The notes: generated from the sequence alone by a model not told the origin. Positions 1 through 10,515 are shown, counted from the first letter of the stretch. The stretch is 64,000 nt of DNA from Diphasiastrum complanatum (GCA_029204225.1 CM055096.1:31806305-31870304); one strand, 5' to 3'. A program made the numbers and translations.

Positions 1-870
1 ATCTTGAGTTGAAGTCATGTGTATCCTTGGCTTCATCACTTGTCATTAATGCTGTAATGAACAAGTTTAAACTCTTACCTGTATCATCTTCATATTGATC
101 ATCATCATATTGATGTTGATCAGCATAATTGTACTCGTAATAGTCATCATCAAATTGATGTTGATCAGCATAATTGTCCGCTTGCCATTTGCCTTTTCTT
201 TGTTCTATCTCCTTCTGATTCTTGAAGCATTCACGCTCCCAATGGCCAGGTTTGTCGCAATACCTAAAATTTCCAAGTTTATTTTGCTTGGAATAGTCGC
301 GTCCTTGACCTCGGCCTTGATTCCAATTGCCTCAATTTGGGCCATCATTGGATTGTTCTTGAATTTGTTGGAACGATCCATGATATGAGTTTCCACCTCT
401 TGATTGGTGTCTTCCACGACCAAATCTGCCAACACGTCCTCTCACTGCAAGAGCTTGATCAAATCCCCTGTTGCGATGACTCAAGTTCTCTTGACATTGT
501 TCTTCCTGCAAAAGCAATCCACCTAACCCTTCATAGGTTGGAAGATTTTCCCGTGTGGCTATACTTGTCACAAACATTTGATGTGACTCACTCAAACTAT
601 TCAATGTCAACTGCATGATCTCATGGACATGTACTCGCTCTCCAACTGCTGCTAATTGGTCATGAATCTCTTTGATCTTTAGTAGGTGATCAGCAACAGT
701 TGCTCCATCATCCATCCGCAATGTGTGCAGCTTCATCATCAGGAATAGCACTCGATATGTGTTTGTGGTCTCAAACAATGCCTTCAATGTATCCCATGCT
801 TCTTTTGGTCCTTCTGAATCCGAAATGTAGGGAATAATTGCATCTCTAACTGATAAGTTGATGACATTTT
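1..870 (-). pseudogene. copia-2 gag, C-terminal part (split by insertion)
   Basis: Minus-strand Ty1/copia gag continuing from 6986-6789 across the element inserted at 871-6788. It has the usual UBN2-type gag helices (residues such as LMMKLHTLRM and EIMQLTLNSL) and an RG-rich stretch. An in-frame TGA at about 332-334 most simply comes from CGA. The frame then stays open to the left edge and includes a zinc knuckle near 215-260 (YCDKPGHWEREC) whose first Cys is replaced by Phe. A short local duplication (NYADQHQ repeated) lies near 115-180. The protease and pol would lie left of the window. Nonfunctional: interrupted, with a stop and a lost zinc ligand. Confidence 0.85.
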
Positions 871-1539
871 TGTTTGGAAATTAGCAATTTTCACATGGTT
901 TTTGATGAATATTAGACATCTATGTGGATCCACACGTGTGAGGACCTGTTCACACGTGTGAAATGACACTTGTAATATTCAGATATATTTTGATTAGCTT
1001 TCATTTGATTCTGATATGACATCTCCTAGATTATAGGAGTTAGGTCCTAGATTGTAGGAATCTAGAAGGTCAACACAAACCACCAATGGATGATGTGGCA
1101 AACTTGATAGATCTTATCCAAAGTGGATATGGATAAGTACAATGAGCTATCCTACACATGCTGGATGCAGCTTAGAGAGAGATTATGGTGAATTTGTACT
1201 TGATCCATGATGGATCCATTATTGAGCTAATGATGAGAAATCTTGGTTTGTGAAGCTATCATTGTTTTTTGACTCTCTTAAGCACTTTATTTGTGGATGA
1301 ATGCTTTGTAAATGATAAGTAAACTATTTCTCTGCTATCAGGCCGTACAGTAGCTGTACTTCACACGTGTGAAGCCGTGGATCATCTTTTTTTATTGTTC
1401 TTGCTTGGAAACACAAAGATTGTCAAGTAGAAGCTAGATTTGGAAGCTAGTCTTGGTATAGATCAAGATCCCAAGCTACCAATCACTCTTTGTGATCATT
1501 CGTAGATCAATTTCAGTCCATAAACTTTGAAATTTGACA
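871..1539 (+). repeat. 5' LTR of copia-1
   Basis: 669 bp, TG...CA ends (TGTTTGGAAATTAGC ... AATTTGACA). It contains three copies of the palindrome CACACGTGTG (931-940, 951-960, 1362-1371), each with a CACGTG core. At the position where the 3' LTR has TATAAAAAG this copy reads TATGGATAAG, so the presumed TATA box is disrupted here. Confidence 0.95.
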
Positions 1540-1552
1540 TGGTATCAGAGCC
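1540..1552 (+). other. PBS of copia-1
   Basis: TGGTATCAGAGCC directly after the LTR end; perfect match to the plant initiator tRNA-Met type PBS used by most copia elements. Confidence 0.95.
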
Positions 1553-2159
1553 AAGTCAAAGAGCTTATTTGTTGATCCAAGAATCTTCATTTTGGTGAAA
1601 GCATTGGTGCTAGACTCACTTTGAAAGAGGGCGACCTTTTCTATAGTTTACTTGTGATGTTGAGGTTCAGATTAGTGTGTAAAGTTCAGAAGTACTTCTC
1701 ACACATGTGAGAGGCTGCTGGAGTTGTACTTTCACCAAAACTTTGTGTTTTTTCAATATTTGAGCTTCAAACAAGTTGTGTAGAGTGAAACTATGATGTG
1801 CTTATGAAAAACCATTGTTTCCATTATAGATTTTATGAGTGAATGGTGCTAGAATCTTATTAAACCTACAAATCCTTGTGAGAGAGTTTGAGGCTTATGT
1901 TTTTAGTTCAAGGGTGAAACTAAAACCAATTCTAAACATCATAGGAAGGCATTAGCACTTCCAAAAATCAAATCAAAGATTCTAAGTGAATAGATTGTGT
2001 AGAATACACTTTCCCAAATCTTTTTGAGTTCAAGATCATTATAGATCTTGCTTCTTGAGTCTAGTGAGATTCAAAAAAGTAGCATTTTAGCTAAATTCTG
2101 AGAAAGAAAGAAGGAAGAGCCTTTGAATAGTACATTTTTTGTACTTGTTACTAGTTAGA

Positions 2160-3491
2160 ATGGGTTCAATTGGAGCCTATCTTCTTGAGGCTAGTGAAAG
2201 GCTAAATTGTAATAATTATTCAACTTGGAAAGTAAGAATGGAGTCACTACTAGTGCTCCAAGATATGTTTGATCTTGTCATAGGAGAGGAAGAAGAACCT
2301 CAAGGAGGTCAAGATCAAGTGAGGTCCAAAAAGAGAGCTAGACTAGCATTACATTGCTTGAAAATGAATGTTAGTAATGAACTTCTAAAAGAAGTAGCAT
2401 CTTGTACCTCGGCCAAGGAGGCATGGAACTACCTCAAAGGGATTTATGAATCCAAAAATACCTCTAGAGTGCTTATGATTAGAAATAAAGTTCTTCAAAG
2501 CATTAGAGGGAGTGATGAGAGTGCTCAAGAGTATGTCTTGAGAATTAAATCTCTCAACAAAGAACTTTCCATCATTAGTGAGGGTATTCATGATGATGAA
2601 CTTGTTCAAATCATCTTGAATGGTCTTGGAGATGAGTTCTCCAATCTTGTACAAAGCTTTGCTATTCAAGATGCACTACCTTCCATAGACAAGCTTCATA
2701 GTGTGCTTGTAGCCGAGGAGAGTAGGATCCTTCATGTCAAGCAAAGGATTGGATCCTTAAAGTTGCATGATGGTGATGAGAAGGCCAACTTCTCAAGCAA
2801 GGGAAAGGCAAAGTCAAAGAAGAAGATACAACACAAGGAGACCAAGAATGATGATCAACCATCAAGCTCCAAAGGTGGAAAGAAGAACAAAGCCAAACTC
2901 AAGTGCTTCTTTTGTGGAAAGAAGGGGCACTTTGCATCTGAGTGTTTCAAGAAGAAGAATGCACAAGGAGAGAGCAAAAAAGGCAACCTCACTCTTGAGG
3001 AAGATGAGGATGAAGTGGATTCATCCTTGATGGCTTCTACATCAACATCAAAGAGCTACTCCAATGACACATGGTGGACTGATAGTGGGGCTAGTTCCCA
3101 CATGACATTCCAAAAGGATTTTTTCTCAACTCTTGTATCTTTTGTAGGTTGTAAAAAGTCTATTCTAACAGCAAGTGATCAAGAATGTAGAATAGATGGA
3201 GTGGGAACTATTCCCTTAAGTCTTGGATCCTCTAAAAGAGTAGATCTTGATAATGTACTCTATGTTCCTACACTCACTAAGAATTTGTTAAATGTAGGAC
3301 AATTGATGGATGATGGCCTAGATGTCCATTTTAAGCAAGGAGTTTGCTCCATAATGATGAATAATACTTGCATTGTAAAGGGATTCAAGCAAGGAAGGCT
3401 TTTTAAGCTTGATGCTAATGTTTTTCTTGGAAGTGTGAACATGGTGGAGGAGGAGCTTAATCAAGTGGAGCTTTGGCATAAGAGGTTGTGA
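2160..3491 (+). pseudogene. copia-1 gag-protease-preintegrase
   Basis: Likely start is the ATG at 2160 (MGSIGAYLLEASERL), because an in-frame upstream ATG at 2139 adds only seven residues. Order: UBN2-type gag (about residues 10-200), Lys-rich linker, CCHC zinc knuckle CFFCGKKGHFASEC near 2911, copia aspartic protease with intact DSGASSHMT near 3079, then the pre-integrase segment ending LWHKRL. A TGA at 3489-3491 interrupts what should be an LGHPN motif, most simply a GGA to TGA change. Gag would form the particle and the protease would process it. The polyprotein cannot be completed from this copy. Confidence 0.92.
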
Positions 3492-4053
3492 CATCCCAAC
3501 TTCAAATCTATGGAGATGCTATGCACCAAGGATCTGCTCTCGGCCTTCCAAAGACACTCTCAAAGTGTGGAAAAAGTTGTGAAGCTTGTAGCCTCTCAAA
3601 GGCACACAAGCTACCTTTTGATATCTCTTCCACTAGATCTACAAAAGCATTAGTTCTTATTCATAGTGATGTGCACTCTTTTTCTCAAGAATCTAATGGA
3701 GGTGCATCTATGTATGTATCTTTTATTGATGATTACTCAAGATACACTTGGATTGAACTTTTGGATTCCAAAAGTAAAGTGTTTGAAGCTTTTGTTAAGT
3801 TCAAAACTCTAGTTGAAAATCAACTTGATGCTAGAATTAAAGTATTGAGGAGTGATAATGGTGGAGAGTATATCTCCACCAAGATGATAGAGTTTTGTAA
3901 ATCCAATGGCATTAAGAGAGAACTTACATGTACTTATAGTCCTCAACAAAATGGAATAGCCGAGAGGATGAATAGAACACTATGTGAGTGTGCTAAGGAT
4001 TTAAGGTTAGATGCATCTCTACCTAAGTCCTTTTGGGGAGAGGCTATTATTTG
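3492..4053 (+). pseudogene. copia-1 integrase catalytic core
   Basis: After the stop the frame shows HPNFKSMEMLC and then shifts by about 3545 into the frame with CGKSCEACSLSK (the CxxC of the HHCC zinc site). The rve core follows: first Asp in HSDVHS, second in RSDNGGEY, and Glu in PQQNGIAERMNR, so the DDE triad is intact. The frame ends at a TAA after SFWGEA, where another shift is needed to continue. It would have inserted the cDNA. Confidence 0.9.
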
Positions 4054-4833
4054 TTAACTTATGTGTGTAATAGATTGCCATGTAAGCCCATTGGAGGCAT
4101 AACATCTTATGAGGCTCTATTTTCTAAGAAGCCGAATCTTAAAGATCTAAGAATTTTTGGATCTACTTGCTATGTTTTTCAAGCATTAGATACAAGAAAA
4201 AAGGATGATCCTACTTCTGTTAAAGGGATCTTTGTTGGTTATGCTGAAAATAGCAAAGGATATAAAGTCTATAATCCTATCACTAAGAAGATTTTAGTGA
4301 GTAGAGATGTTACTTTTGATGAAGGTAACTACTTCAAGTTGAATGAGAAAGCTTCTAATCCATCTTATGTCAAGGATCTTGTAAGGTTTGAGGAGGAGCC
4401 TACATGTGATCAAGATCTTGAAGATCCATCTCAAGATCCGAGGACTCCAAGGAGATCTACAAGAAGGAAGGCTGAGCCCTCAAGGCTCACCTATGTTGAC
4501 AAAGGTGAACAAAGGGAAGATCTACATTCACTTACCTCTTACACTTTTCTAACGTCTATGTTTGATGAGCCAAGTTGCTTTGAAGAAGCTATGGAGTCAC
4601 AAGAATGGAGGGATGCCATGCAAAAGGAGTATAATACTCTTATGGAGAATCATACATGGAAGCTTGTGGATCTTCCTCAAGGAAGAAAGCCACTTGAGTG
4701 CAAATGGATCTATAGATTGAAGTACAATCAAGATGGGAGCATCAACAAACACAAGGCAAGGCTAGTGGCAAAGGGGTTCTTGCAAACCAAGGGAGTAGAT
4801 TTCAGTGAACTTTTGCTCCTGTTGCTAAGCTAG
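4054..4833 (+). pseudogene. copia-1 integrase C-terminus and RT N-terminus
   Basis: Contains the copia integrase tail (LRIFGSTCYVFQ, GIFVGYAENSKGYKVYNP) and a low-complexity linker, then the start of the RVT_2 domain (ECKWIYRLKYNQDGSINKHK, ARLVAKGF). The frame is lost at about 4808: one base seems missing in what should read ETFAPVAKL, and the ORF ends in a run of Leu codons and a stop at 4833. Confidence 0.9.
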
Positions 4834-5640
4834 TTTTCATAAGGTTGATTATTTCTCTTGCAACTACTTTCAATTGGCCTCTATTTCAACTTGATGTGAC
4901 TAATGCTTTTCTCAATGGATATTTGGAAGAGGAGATTTTCATGAGGCAACCCGAGGGCTTCATCAAAGAAGATCAAGAGGAAAAAGTGTGTTTGTTGCTA
5001 AGAAGCCTTTATGGGCTTAAGCAAGCACCTAGAGCTTGGTACTCTAGGTTGAATACCTTCTTAAACTTTATTAAGTTTGTTGTAAGTGCTTATGATCCTT
5101 CTTTGTACTTAAGATTTAATGATGATAAAATCATCATTCTCATTTTGTATGTTGATGACATTATCCTTAGTGGAAATGATCTTGATGGTATACAAGAAGT
5201 GAAAGTAGCATTGTTTAAGGAATTTAAGATGGTAGATCTTTGTAATCTTCATTTCATATTAGGAATAGAAGTTTCAAGAGACAAGGATTTGAGTTTTCTT
5301 TGTCAATCCAAATATGCTTCTTCTATCTTAGAAAAGTTTGAAATGAAAGACTGTAAAGGAGTAGATACTCCTATGGAGCAAAATGTAAAAGTTTCCAATA
5401 GTGATGATGAAGCATCCTTTGAGGACATCACACTATATAGGAGACTTGTAGGCTCTTTGATCTATCTTACTATAACTAGACCTGATCTAAATTACAGTGT
5501 AGGCAAACTAAGCCAATCTATGCAAAATCCATTGGTTTGTCATTGGAAAAATGCAAAAAGGGTGTTGAGGTACATCTCGGCCACCAAGAACTTTGGCATT
5601 TTAAATGAAGGATCTAATCTAGACTTAAGGGCATATTCGA
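4834..5640 (+). pseudogene. copia-1 reverse transcriptase core
   Basis: RVT_2 domain with QLDVTNAFLNGYLEEEIFM, SLYGLKQAPRAWY and the catalytic YVDD (LILYVDDIILSGND, near 5150), followed by the connection region (VDTPME, YRRLVGSLIYLTITRPDL). The catalytic residues are intact. The frame continues to 5867, but RNase H coding switches frame near 5640-5660. Confidence 0.9.
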
Positions 5641-6114
5641 ATGCTAATTTTGCAGGTGATAAGGTGGTCCACAAGTGCTTTTGTTACCTTTCTTTGCAAT
5701 GGCATAGTGTCTTGGCTTTCCAACAAGCAAGATACTATCTCTCTATCTTCAACCGAATCGGAATACAAGGCACTAACATCCACAACAAAGGAGATTCTAT
5801 GGTTGAAGAGGCTTTTGGTGGAATTACAAGTCATGGAGGCCGAGGAGCAGCCAACAATATTTTGTGACAACCAATCAAGCCAAGCATTAGCAACCAATCC
5901 CACATTCCATGCAAGGAGCAAGCACATAGAGATTGCTCACCATTTTGTGAGGGAAAAGGTTCAAGCAAAGGAGATCAAGCTACATCATGTGTCTTCTTCA
6001 GATTGCCTTGCTGATCTACTCACTAAAGCCTTGCCAAAGGCTTCATTTATCAAGTTAAGATCAGCCTTAGGTGTTGTAGATAGATGTACTATAGTTGTAT
6101 CATGTAAAAATTGA
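5641..6114 (+). pseudogene. copia-1 RNase H
   Basis: Shows SWLSNKQDTISLSSTESEYKAL, the RNase H segment with SSTE(A/S)EY, then CDNQSSQALATNPTFHARSK, HIEIAHHFVREKV and LLTKALP, the usual end of copia pol. It is in a different frame from the RT, so one more frameshift lies near 5650. It ends at a TGA just before the PPT. Confidence 0.9.
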
Positions 6115-6121
6115 GGAGGAG
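6113..6121 (+). other. polypurine tract of copia-1
   Basis: GAGGAGGAG immediately before the 3' LTR; priming site for plus-strand DNA synthesis. The same tract precedes the LTR at 9104. Confidence 0.85.
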
Positions 6122-6788
6122 TGTTAGAATTTAGCAATTTTCACATGGTTTTTGATGAATATTAGACATCTATGTGGATCCACACGTGTGAGGACCTGTT
6201 CACATGTGTGAAATGACACTTGTAATATTCAGATTGAGTTTGATTAGCTTTCATTTGAGTCTAATATGACATCTCCTAAACTATAGGAGTTAGGTCCTAG
6301 ATTGTAGGAATCTAGAAGGTCAACACAAACCACCAATGGATGATGTGGCAAACTTGATAGATCTTATCCAAAGTGGATATAAAAAGTACAATGAGATGTC
6401 CTACACGTGTTGGATGCAGATTAGAGAGAGATTATGGTGAATTTGTACTTGATCCATGATGGGTCCATTATTGAGCTAATGATGAGAAATCTTGGTTTGT
6501 GAAGCTATCATTGTTTTTTGACTCTCTTAAGCACTTTCTTTGTGGATGAATGCTTTGTAAATGATAAGTAAACTATTTCTCTGTTATCAGGCCGTACAAT
6601 AGCTATACTTCACACATGTGAAGCCATGGATCATCTTTTTTTATTGTTCTTGCTTGGAAACACAAAGATTGTCAAGTAGAAGCTAGATTTGGAAGCTAGT
6701 CTTGATATAGATCAAGATCCCAAGCTACCAATCACTCTTTGTGATCATTTGTAGATCAATTTCAGTCCATAAACTCTGAAATTTGACA
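6122..6788 (+). repeat. 3' LTR of copia-1
   Basis: 667 bp, TGTTAGAATTTAGC ... AATTTGACA. It carries a TATAAAAAG element at about 6378 absent from the 5' LTR, and two of its three CACACGTGTG palindromes have decayed at the central CpG (6201 and about 6610). Confidence 0.95.
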
Positions 6789-6986
6789 GTTTTGTGCTTT
6801 TCGTTTTCTCCTGTCGCATGCCCGCTGATCTTCTTCAATCACTGGCCTTGTCTCTTTACCTGTCACAATCTCCCATAGCTCCTTTTCCATCAAAATGTTT
6901 TTCAGTTTGAATTTCCAAACTGCATAGTTGTCGGCTCCTTCCAATTTGCTTGACTCATTGAGGACACTCTCGCTTAGAGTTGTCAT
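6789..6986 (-). pseudogene. copia-2 gag, N-terminal part
   Basis: Begins at an ATG (MTTLSESVLNESSKLEG) and continues with NYAVWKFKLKNILMEKELW, a typical copia gag N-terminus (DUF4219/UBN2 type). The reading is cut at 6789, where the 3' LTR of the plus-strand copia begins; it resumes at 870 in the same frame if one copy of the 5-bp target duplication is ignored. This makes it the 5' half of the gag annotated at 1-870. Confidence 0.85.
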
Positions 6987-7796
6987 TACTGAACAGATGA
7001 GTCCAGATCAAGTAATTTATCACACCACAGAACTGTATATTTATATGGTTATACACCTGATATCGGAATGGATCACGAAAGTACGGCTGCTCAGGATCCT
7101 CTTTAACTTGTGCGCGTGGATCCGATATTGGAGCATGCGATATCGGACTGGAGCGCGGATGTACAACTGCTCGGAATTTTCTTTAGCTCGTGCGCTTGGA
7201 TCCGATATCAGTACGGACAATATCGGACTGGAGCGCGGATGTACGACTACTAGGGTTTCTCTTCAACTAGCGCGCTTGGATCCGATATTGGTACAGAAAA
7301 AAATATATATATATAAGAACTTTCAGAGGGAATATTCCAGATTTCCTACTTTGGCGCGGTGGCTACGCCGCCTCCTCTTTGCTTAGATTTCGAAACAAGT
7401 GATCGTTCAAATAGACAGATATCAGTAATGTGAAAGGTATGAGACACTATTTGGTGTGATTTGCAGTAGCCCAAACAAACAAATGAGAGATTTCTTGGCA
7501 CATCTCTGACAAATGACACTTTTCACAAAGACTAAAAAAAAATATTGTAAAACTTTTCCCACTCAACAGATTTTCAATTTGTCTGATGCTGCCCTGGCCT
7601 TTCCCATGCCTTCGGGACTATGTCTTCGTTCTCCACTAATAACTGTGAGCTCCAAAACCTGCAAATTACATCAAGAAGGATTTCTTCCAGTCGTTTTTGT
7701 CTCTCCAAGCTTTCACCTCCTATGAAGGACTTTCTCATTTCGTTGTAGAGCCTGTGATAAGTTGTATCCACTGATCAGGCACGCAGGACTATCTTA
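6987..7796 (-). other. copia-2 leader (between PBS and gag ATG)
   Basis: About 0.8 kb between the minus-strand PBS and the gag start. It holds the 80-bp tandem repeat at 7061-7296. A 65-codon open stretch (7574-7771, minus) is present, but I see no recognisable domain in it and no basis to call it a gene. Confidence 0.5.
7061..7296. repeat. three-copy 80-bp tandem repeat
   Basis: Copies start at 7061, 7141 and 7221, exactly 80 bp apart; the third is cut to about 76 bp. Each begins with TATCGGAMTGG and ends with a GATCCGATAT word, so the GATATCGG and CCGATATC words recur in both orientations at copy junctions. Copies 2 and 3 are closest to each other. A TA repeat follows at about 7303-7314. 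Confidence 0.85.
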
Positions 7797-7808
7797 GCTC
7801 TTATACCA
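7797..7808 (-). other. tRNA primer-binding site of copia-2
   Basis: On the minus strand this reads TGGTATAAGAGC, one base off the common plant copia PBS TGGTATCAGAGC (initiator tRNA-Met). It abuts the CA end of the LTR directly. Confidence 0.75.
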
Positions 7809-8072
7809 TGTAAACAATCAGAAATGTAACATCAAGCATTCACCATAAGCAATCACCAAGTAGGGAGACGGAAGAAGAACATGTAATATCACTCTATCAT
7901 TCTAACTCATACTGAATGTAAAATGCACAAATAAACCATGAACCCTGATAGAGAGAGAGAACCTAGGAGTAGACTACTAGACTAGCCTATGGCTAGTTAC
8001 AGCTAGTAATAAAGTACATCGTAAACAATAACTAGGAAGTGTAACAATGAAGTTTATCATTGATTTCTAACA
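7809..8072 (-). repeat. 5' LTR of copia-2
   Basis: On the minus strand the 264-bp block begins TGTTAGAAATCAATG and ends TTGTTTACA immediately before the PBS, giving TG...CA termini. The partner LTR must lie left of the window, so the target duplication cannot be tested here. It abuts a different copia fragment at 8109-8660, which was probably the insertion target. Confidence 0.75.
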
Positions 8073-8108
8073 CAGTTTGCATCGTTTTAGGATTTGATCA
8101 AAAATCCT

Positions 8109-8660
8109 TCATGCTGAGAGAAACACAACCCATAATCCTTCATCTATTGAAGGTATTGTAGAATTCTCTTGGCTATCTTCCAGTGTGTAGGGCCTGGATT
8201 GATATTGAACTAGCTCATTCTGAAAACTGGGCACGTATAGAGTGTCATCGTGCCTTTTGTCTCTTCCTTTGGTGCTTAACCACAGTGCTCCAGTTCCGCT
8301 GACTTTGTGTCTGGAACCATCTTCCAAGATTATATATCTGGAAGATTCTGATTCTTAATAATTAGTGATCATGTGTCTTGTTGTCACGAAGTGTGACGGT
8401 GCACCTGAATCAAGAATTATTTCTTGTGTATCTGAAGTTGATGTCGCACAGACATCAGTACACAAGTAAGCTGTTGGGTTCTTGCCGTTGTTGACTCTGT
8501 CTTCGACCATCTTGGAGGACTCGGGTTCCTCCACATAGGATGAGCTATTGTTGCTCTCCCGTCTACACTGAGCTTTCTTGTTTCTAGGATTTTGGTAGCA
8601 GTCAATAGTTGCGTGACCCTTTTTGTGACAATGGATGCACTCTAAGAATGGAAAGATCAT
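8109..8660 (-). pseudogene. copia-4 gag/protease fragment
   Basis: Minus-strand fragment starting with the zinc knuckle CIHCHKKGHATIDC, then a Ser-rich linker, the protease motif ILDSGAPSHFVTTRHMI and the downstream strand (SRHKVSGTGALWLSTKG, TLYVP). A stop and frame changes lie near 8330-8355. The protease signature Asp-Ser-Gly is intact. A close copy of the same region lies at 52,108-52,440. The fragment abuts the copia-2 LTR on the left and an oppositely oriented copia on the right, so both ends are truncated. Confidence 0.85.
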
Positions 8661-8664
8661 AACA

Positions 8665-9089
8665 AGAGGAACAAGGTTTTGCGAGGTTGTTTAAGCTTGA
8701 TGCTTTTGTTGATCCTAACCAATTTGTGATGGTAGCCAAAGAGAGCAACATGGCCACTAACAACCACAACCAAGGAGGTGCTTTGGATCAAGAGGTTGCT
8801 TGAGGAGCTCAAAGTGATCAGATCGAGTGTCATTCCACTCATCTACAATGATAACATCTCAGCCCAACACCTAGCATCCAATCCAATCCACCATGCAAGG
8901 AGCAAACACATAGAAGTTTCTCACCATTTTGTAAGGGAGAAAGTCCAAGCTAAGGAGGTCTCATTGGAGCATGTTTCAAGTGAAGAATGCATTGCTGATA
9001 TATTGACAAAGCCTCTTCAAAAGGCTATATTTTTTAAGCTTAGATCAGACCTTAGCTTAATTAATAAAGCCATGTTATCATCCAGCTAG
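8665..9089 (+). pseudogene. copia-5, pre-integrase fused to RNase H
   Basis: The start encodes ARLFKLDAFVDPN, the pre-integrase segment (copia-1 has GRLFKLDANVF there). From about 8755 the frame changes to LTTTTKEVLWIKRLLEEL, then HHARSKHIEVSHHFVREKV and ILTKPLQ, which is the end of RNase H. All of integrase and RT is missing, so a large internal deletion joined the two ends. The element is a relative of copia-1 but not the same copy. Confidence 0.85.
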
Positions 9090-9103
9090 ATTGTGAGGAG
9101 GAG

Positions 9104-9791
9104 TATTGAAATTTCACAATTCTAGCTTGTCTAGTTTGATGTAATTCCACTTGTAAGTTGTGATGTGGCATATGCCACATGTATAGATTCTTAGACCTAT
9201 GAATAATCATGTTAATACATTACACGAGGTCAAATGGCATCTTTACTGATGAGTACAAAATGTACATTAGCATTGTAGAGAGAATGTAGGACTATTTCTA
9301 GCAATTTTTGTCTTGTCTAGGGTTGATGACCTATTTTAGGGTATTTACTTTAGGTTTATGTCACATATGGATGAAGATTAGAAATAAAAACTAGATTCGA
9401 GAAGGATATGTATATATATATCAAAGTAAATCTTGTTGTATAATGATAAAAAAAAGTCAAGACTTTCCACTTTCCTTCACATTGTCTTTATGTGCGAGTT
9501 AGTACTACTATATGTGAGTGATCTTATGAATTTATTGCATTGATTCGAAGGTAGTGAAGTTGATTACAGGTCTAGGAAGCTTTCTGTACCTTTATTTGGA
9601 GTGTTTGATTAGATCTATGTGCCTTTTGTGGAGATAAATGCCAAGAAAAGCTAGTTTTGGTAACTAGTCTTGATTCTAGCTCATAGTTTAGATCTAGATC
9701 AATCAAATGTGCATCCTCCACTTTTAGAATTGATTGTGATTCACTTTGTTGTGAATTTTTATCAAACTCATATATGATTCTAATATCTACA
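9104..9791 (+). repeat. 3' LTR of copia-5
   Basis: Begins right after the PPT GAGGAGGAG (9095-9103) with TATTGAAATTTCAC, so the usual TG start appears mutated to TA. The right end is inferred at ...ATATCTACA because the final part resembles the end of the copia-1 LTR in layout and the length would be similar. The left boundary is firm, the right one uncertain. Confidence 0.6.
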
Positions 9792-10203
9792 TCAAATATC
9801 TATTGTTGCTTGTACAAAGTACAATAAGTTTTAGTCAGTACTTGGTATATCAAACTACCACCTTTAGTATCAAGGACTTATTCTTGTTGGAAGAATAAAT
9901 GATGGACCTTAGTGATTCACACAAAGAATGAAAACTTTGATACCCTGTTCAAAATAAGTAGATAGATAAAACTATGCAGACCAATTTGAGGCCTCGTAGA
10001 TAGCCATGGTTATTCAGTGAAGAAACTAAGAATTTCTATCCTTCAAAGCCTTAGCATTTTTCTTAGTCTTTCCTTGTTGTTTTTCCTGATTGTTGCATTT
10101 TGAACTATGTTTCGCACAGTCTGCATTTTTGAACTGTTTCGTTGCACAGTTCACAATTTTTGGTCATGAGTAAAATACATCACTAAGTAAAAAACACTTA
10201 GAA
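9792..10203. other. no recognisable feature
   Basis: AT-rich sequence. I see no coding signal, RNA gene or clear repeat in it. Confidence 0.4.
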
Positions 10204-10515
10204 AATAATTTTGGCCAACTGTCCCAACATTGTCGCATTTTTCGCATTTCGGAAAAATGCGACACTATCTTATAAATGCCTTAGAAATGTTTTTAGGCCT
10301 ACTGTCACATTTTTTGCATTTCGAAAAAAAACAAGTCAGTCTCTAAATGCCTTAGAAAATGTTCCCTTCGGAAAAAGTGACACCGTCTCCAAATGCCTTC
10401 CGAAAAAATGCGAAGGTGCCCTTAAAAATGTGACATTGCTCTTGAAAAATGCGACACTGCCCTTAAAATCACGAAGGCATCTTTTAGCAAAGTGCGAAGT
10501 TCTGCAGCGTGAAGT
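10204..10515. repeat. hairpin and repeated-word cluster (AAAAATGCGACA)
   Basis: A perfect inverted repeat lies at 10231-10264: TGTCGCATTTTTC, an 8-nt loop, then its complement. The following 250 bp are built from variants of the same words: AAAAATGYGACA or its complement, CTTAAAA and AAATGCCTTAGAAA, repeated about six times. The 121-codon open stretch across it is a by-product of the repeats. Confidence 0.75.

Larger units (their letters stand above)
871..6788 (+). mobile_element. full-length Ty1/copia retrotransposon (copia-1)
   Basis: Complete element of 5,918 bp with two LTRs (871-1539, 6122-6788), tRNA-Met PBS, gag, protease, integrase, reverse transcriptase, RNase H and PPT in Ty1/copia order. 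Flanking 5-mers are ATTTT (866-870) and GTTTT (6789-6793), a target duplication with one mismatch. Removing the element and one flank restores an open minus-strand gag frame, which confirms the boundaries. At least four frameshifts and one stop make it nonautonomous. By eye the LTRs differ by a few percent, so the insertion is fairly old. Confidence 0.95.

Noticed and set aside
10204..10515. CRISPR-like spaced repeats
   Set aside because: Eukaryotic transposon context, variable repeat words and no uniform spacers.
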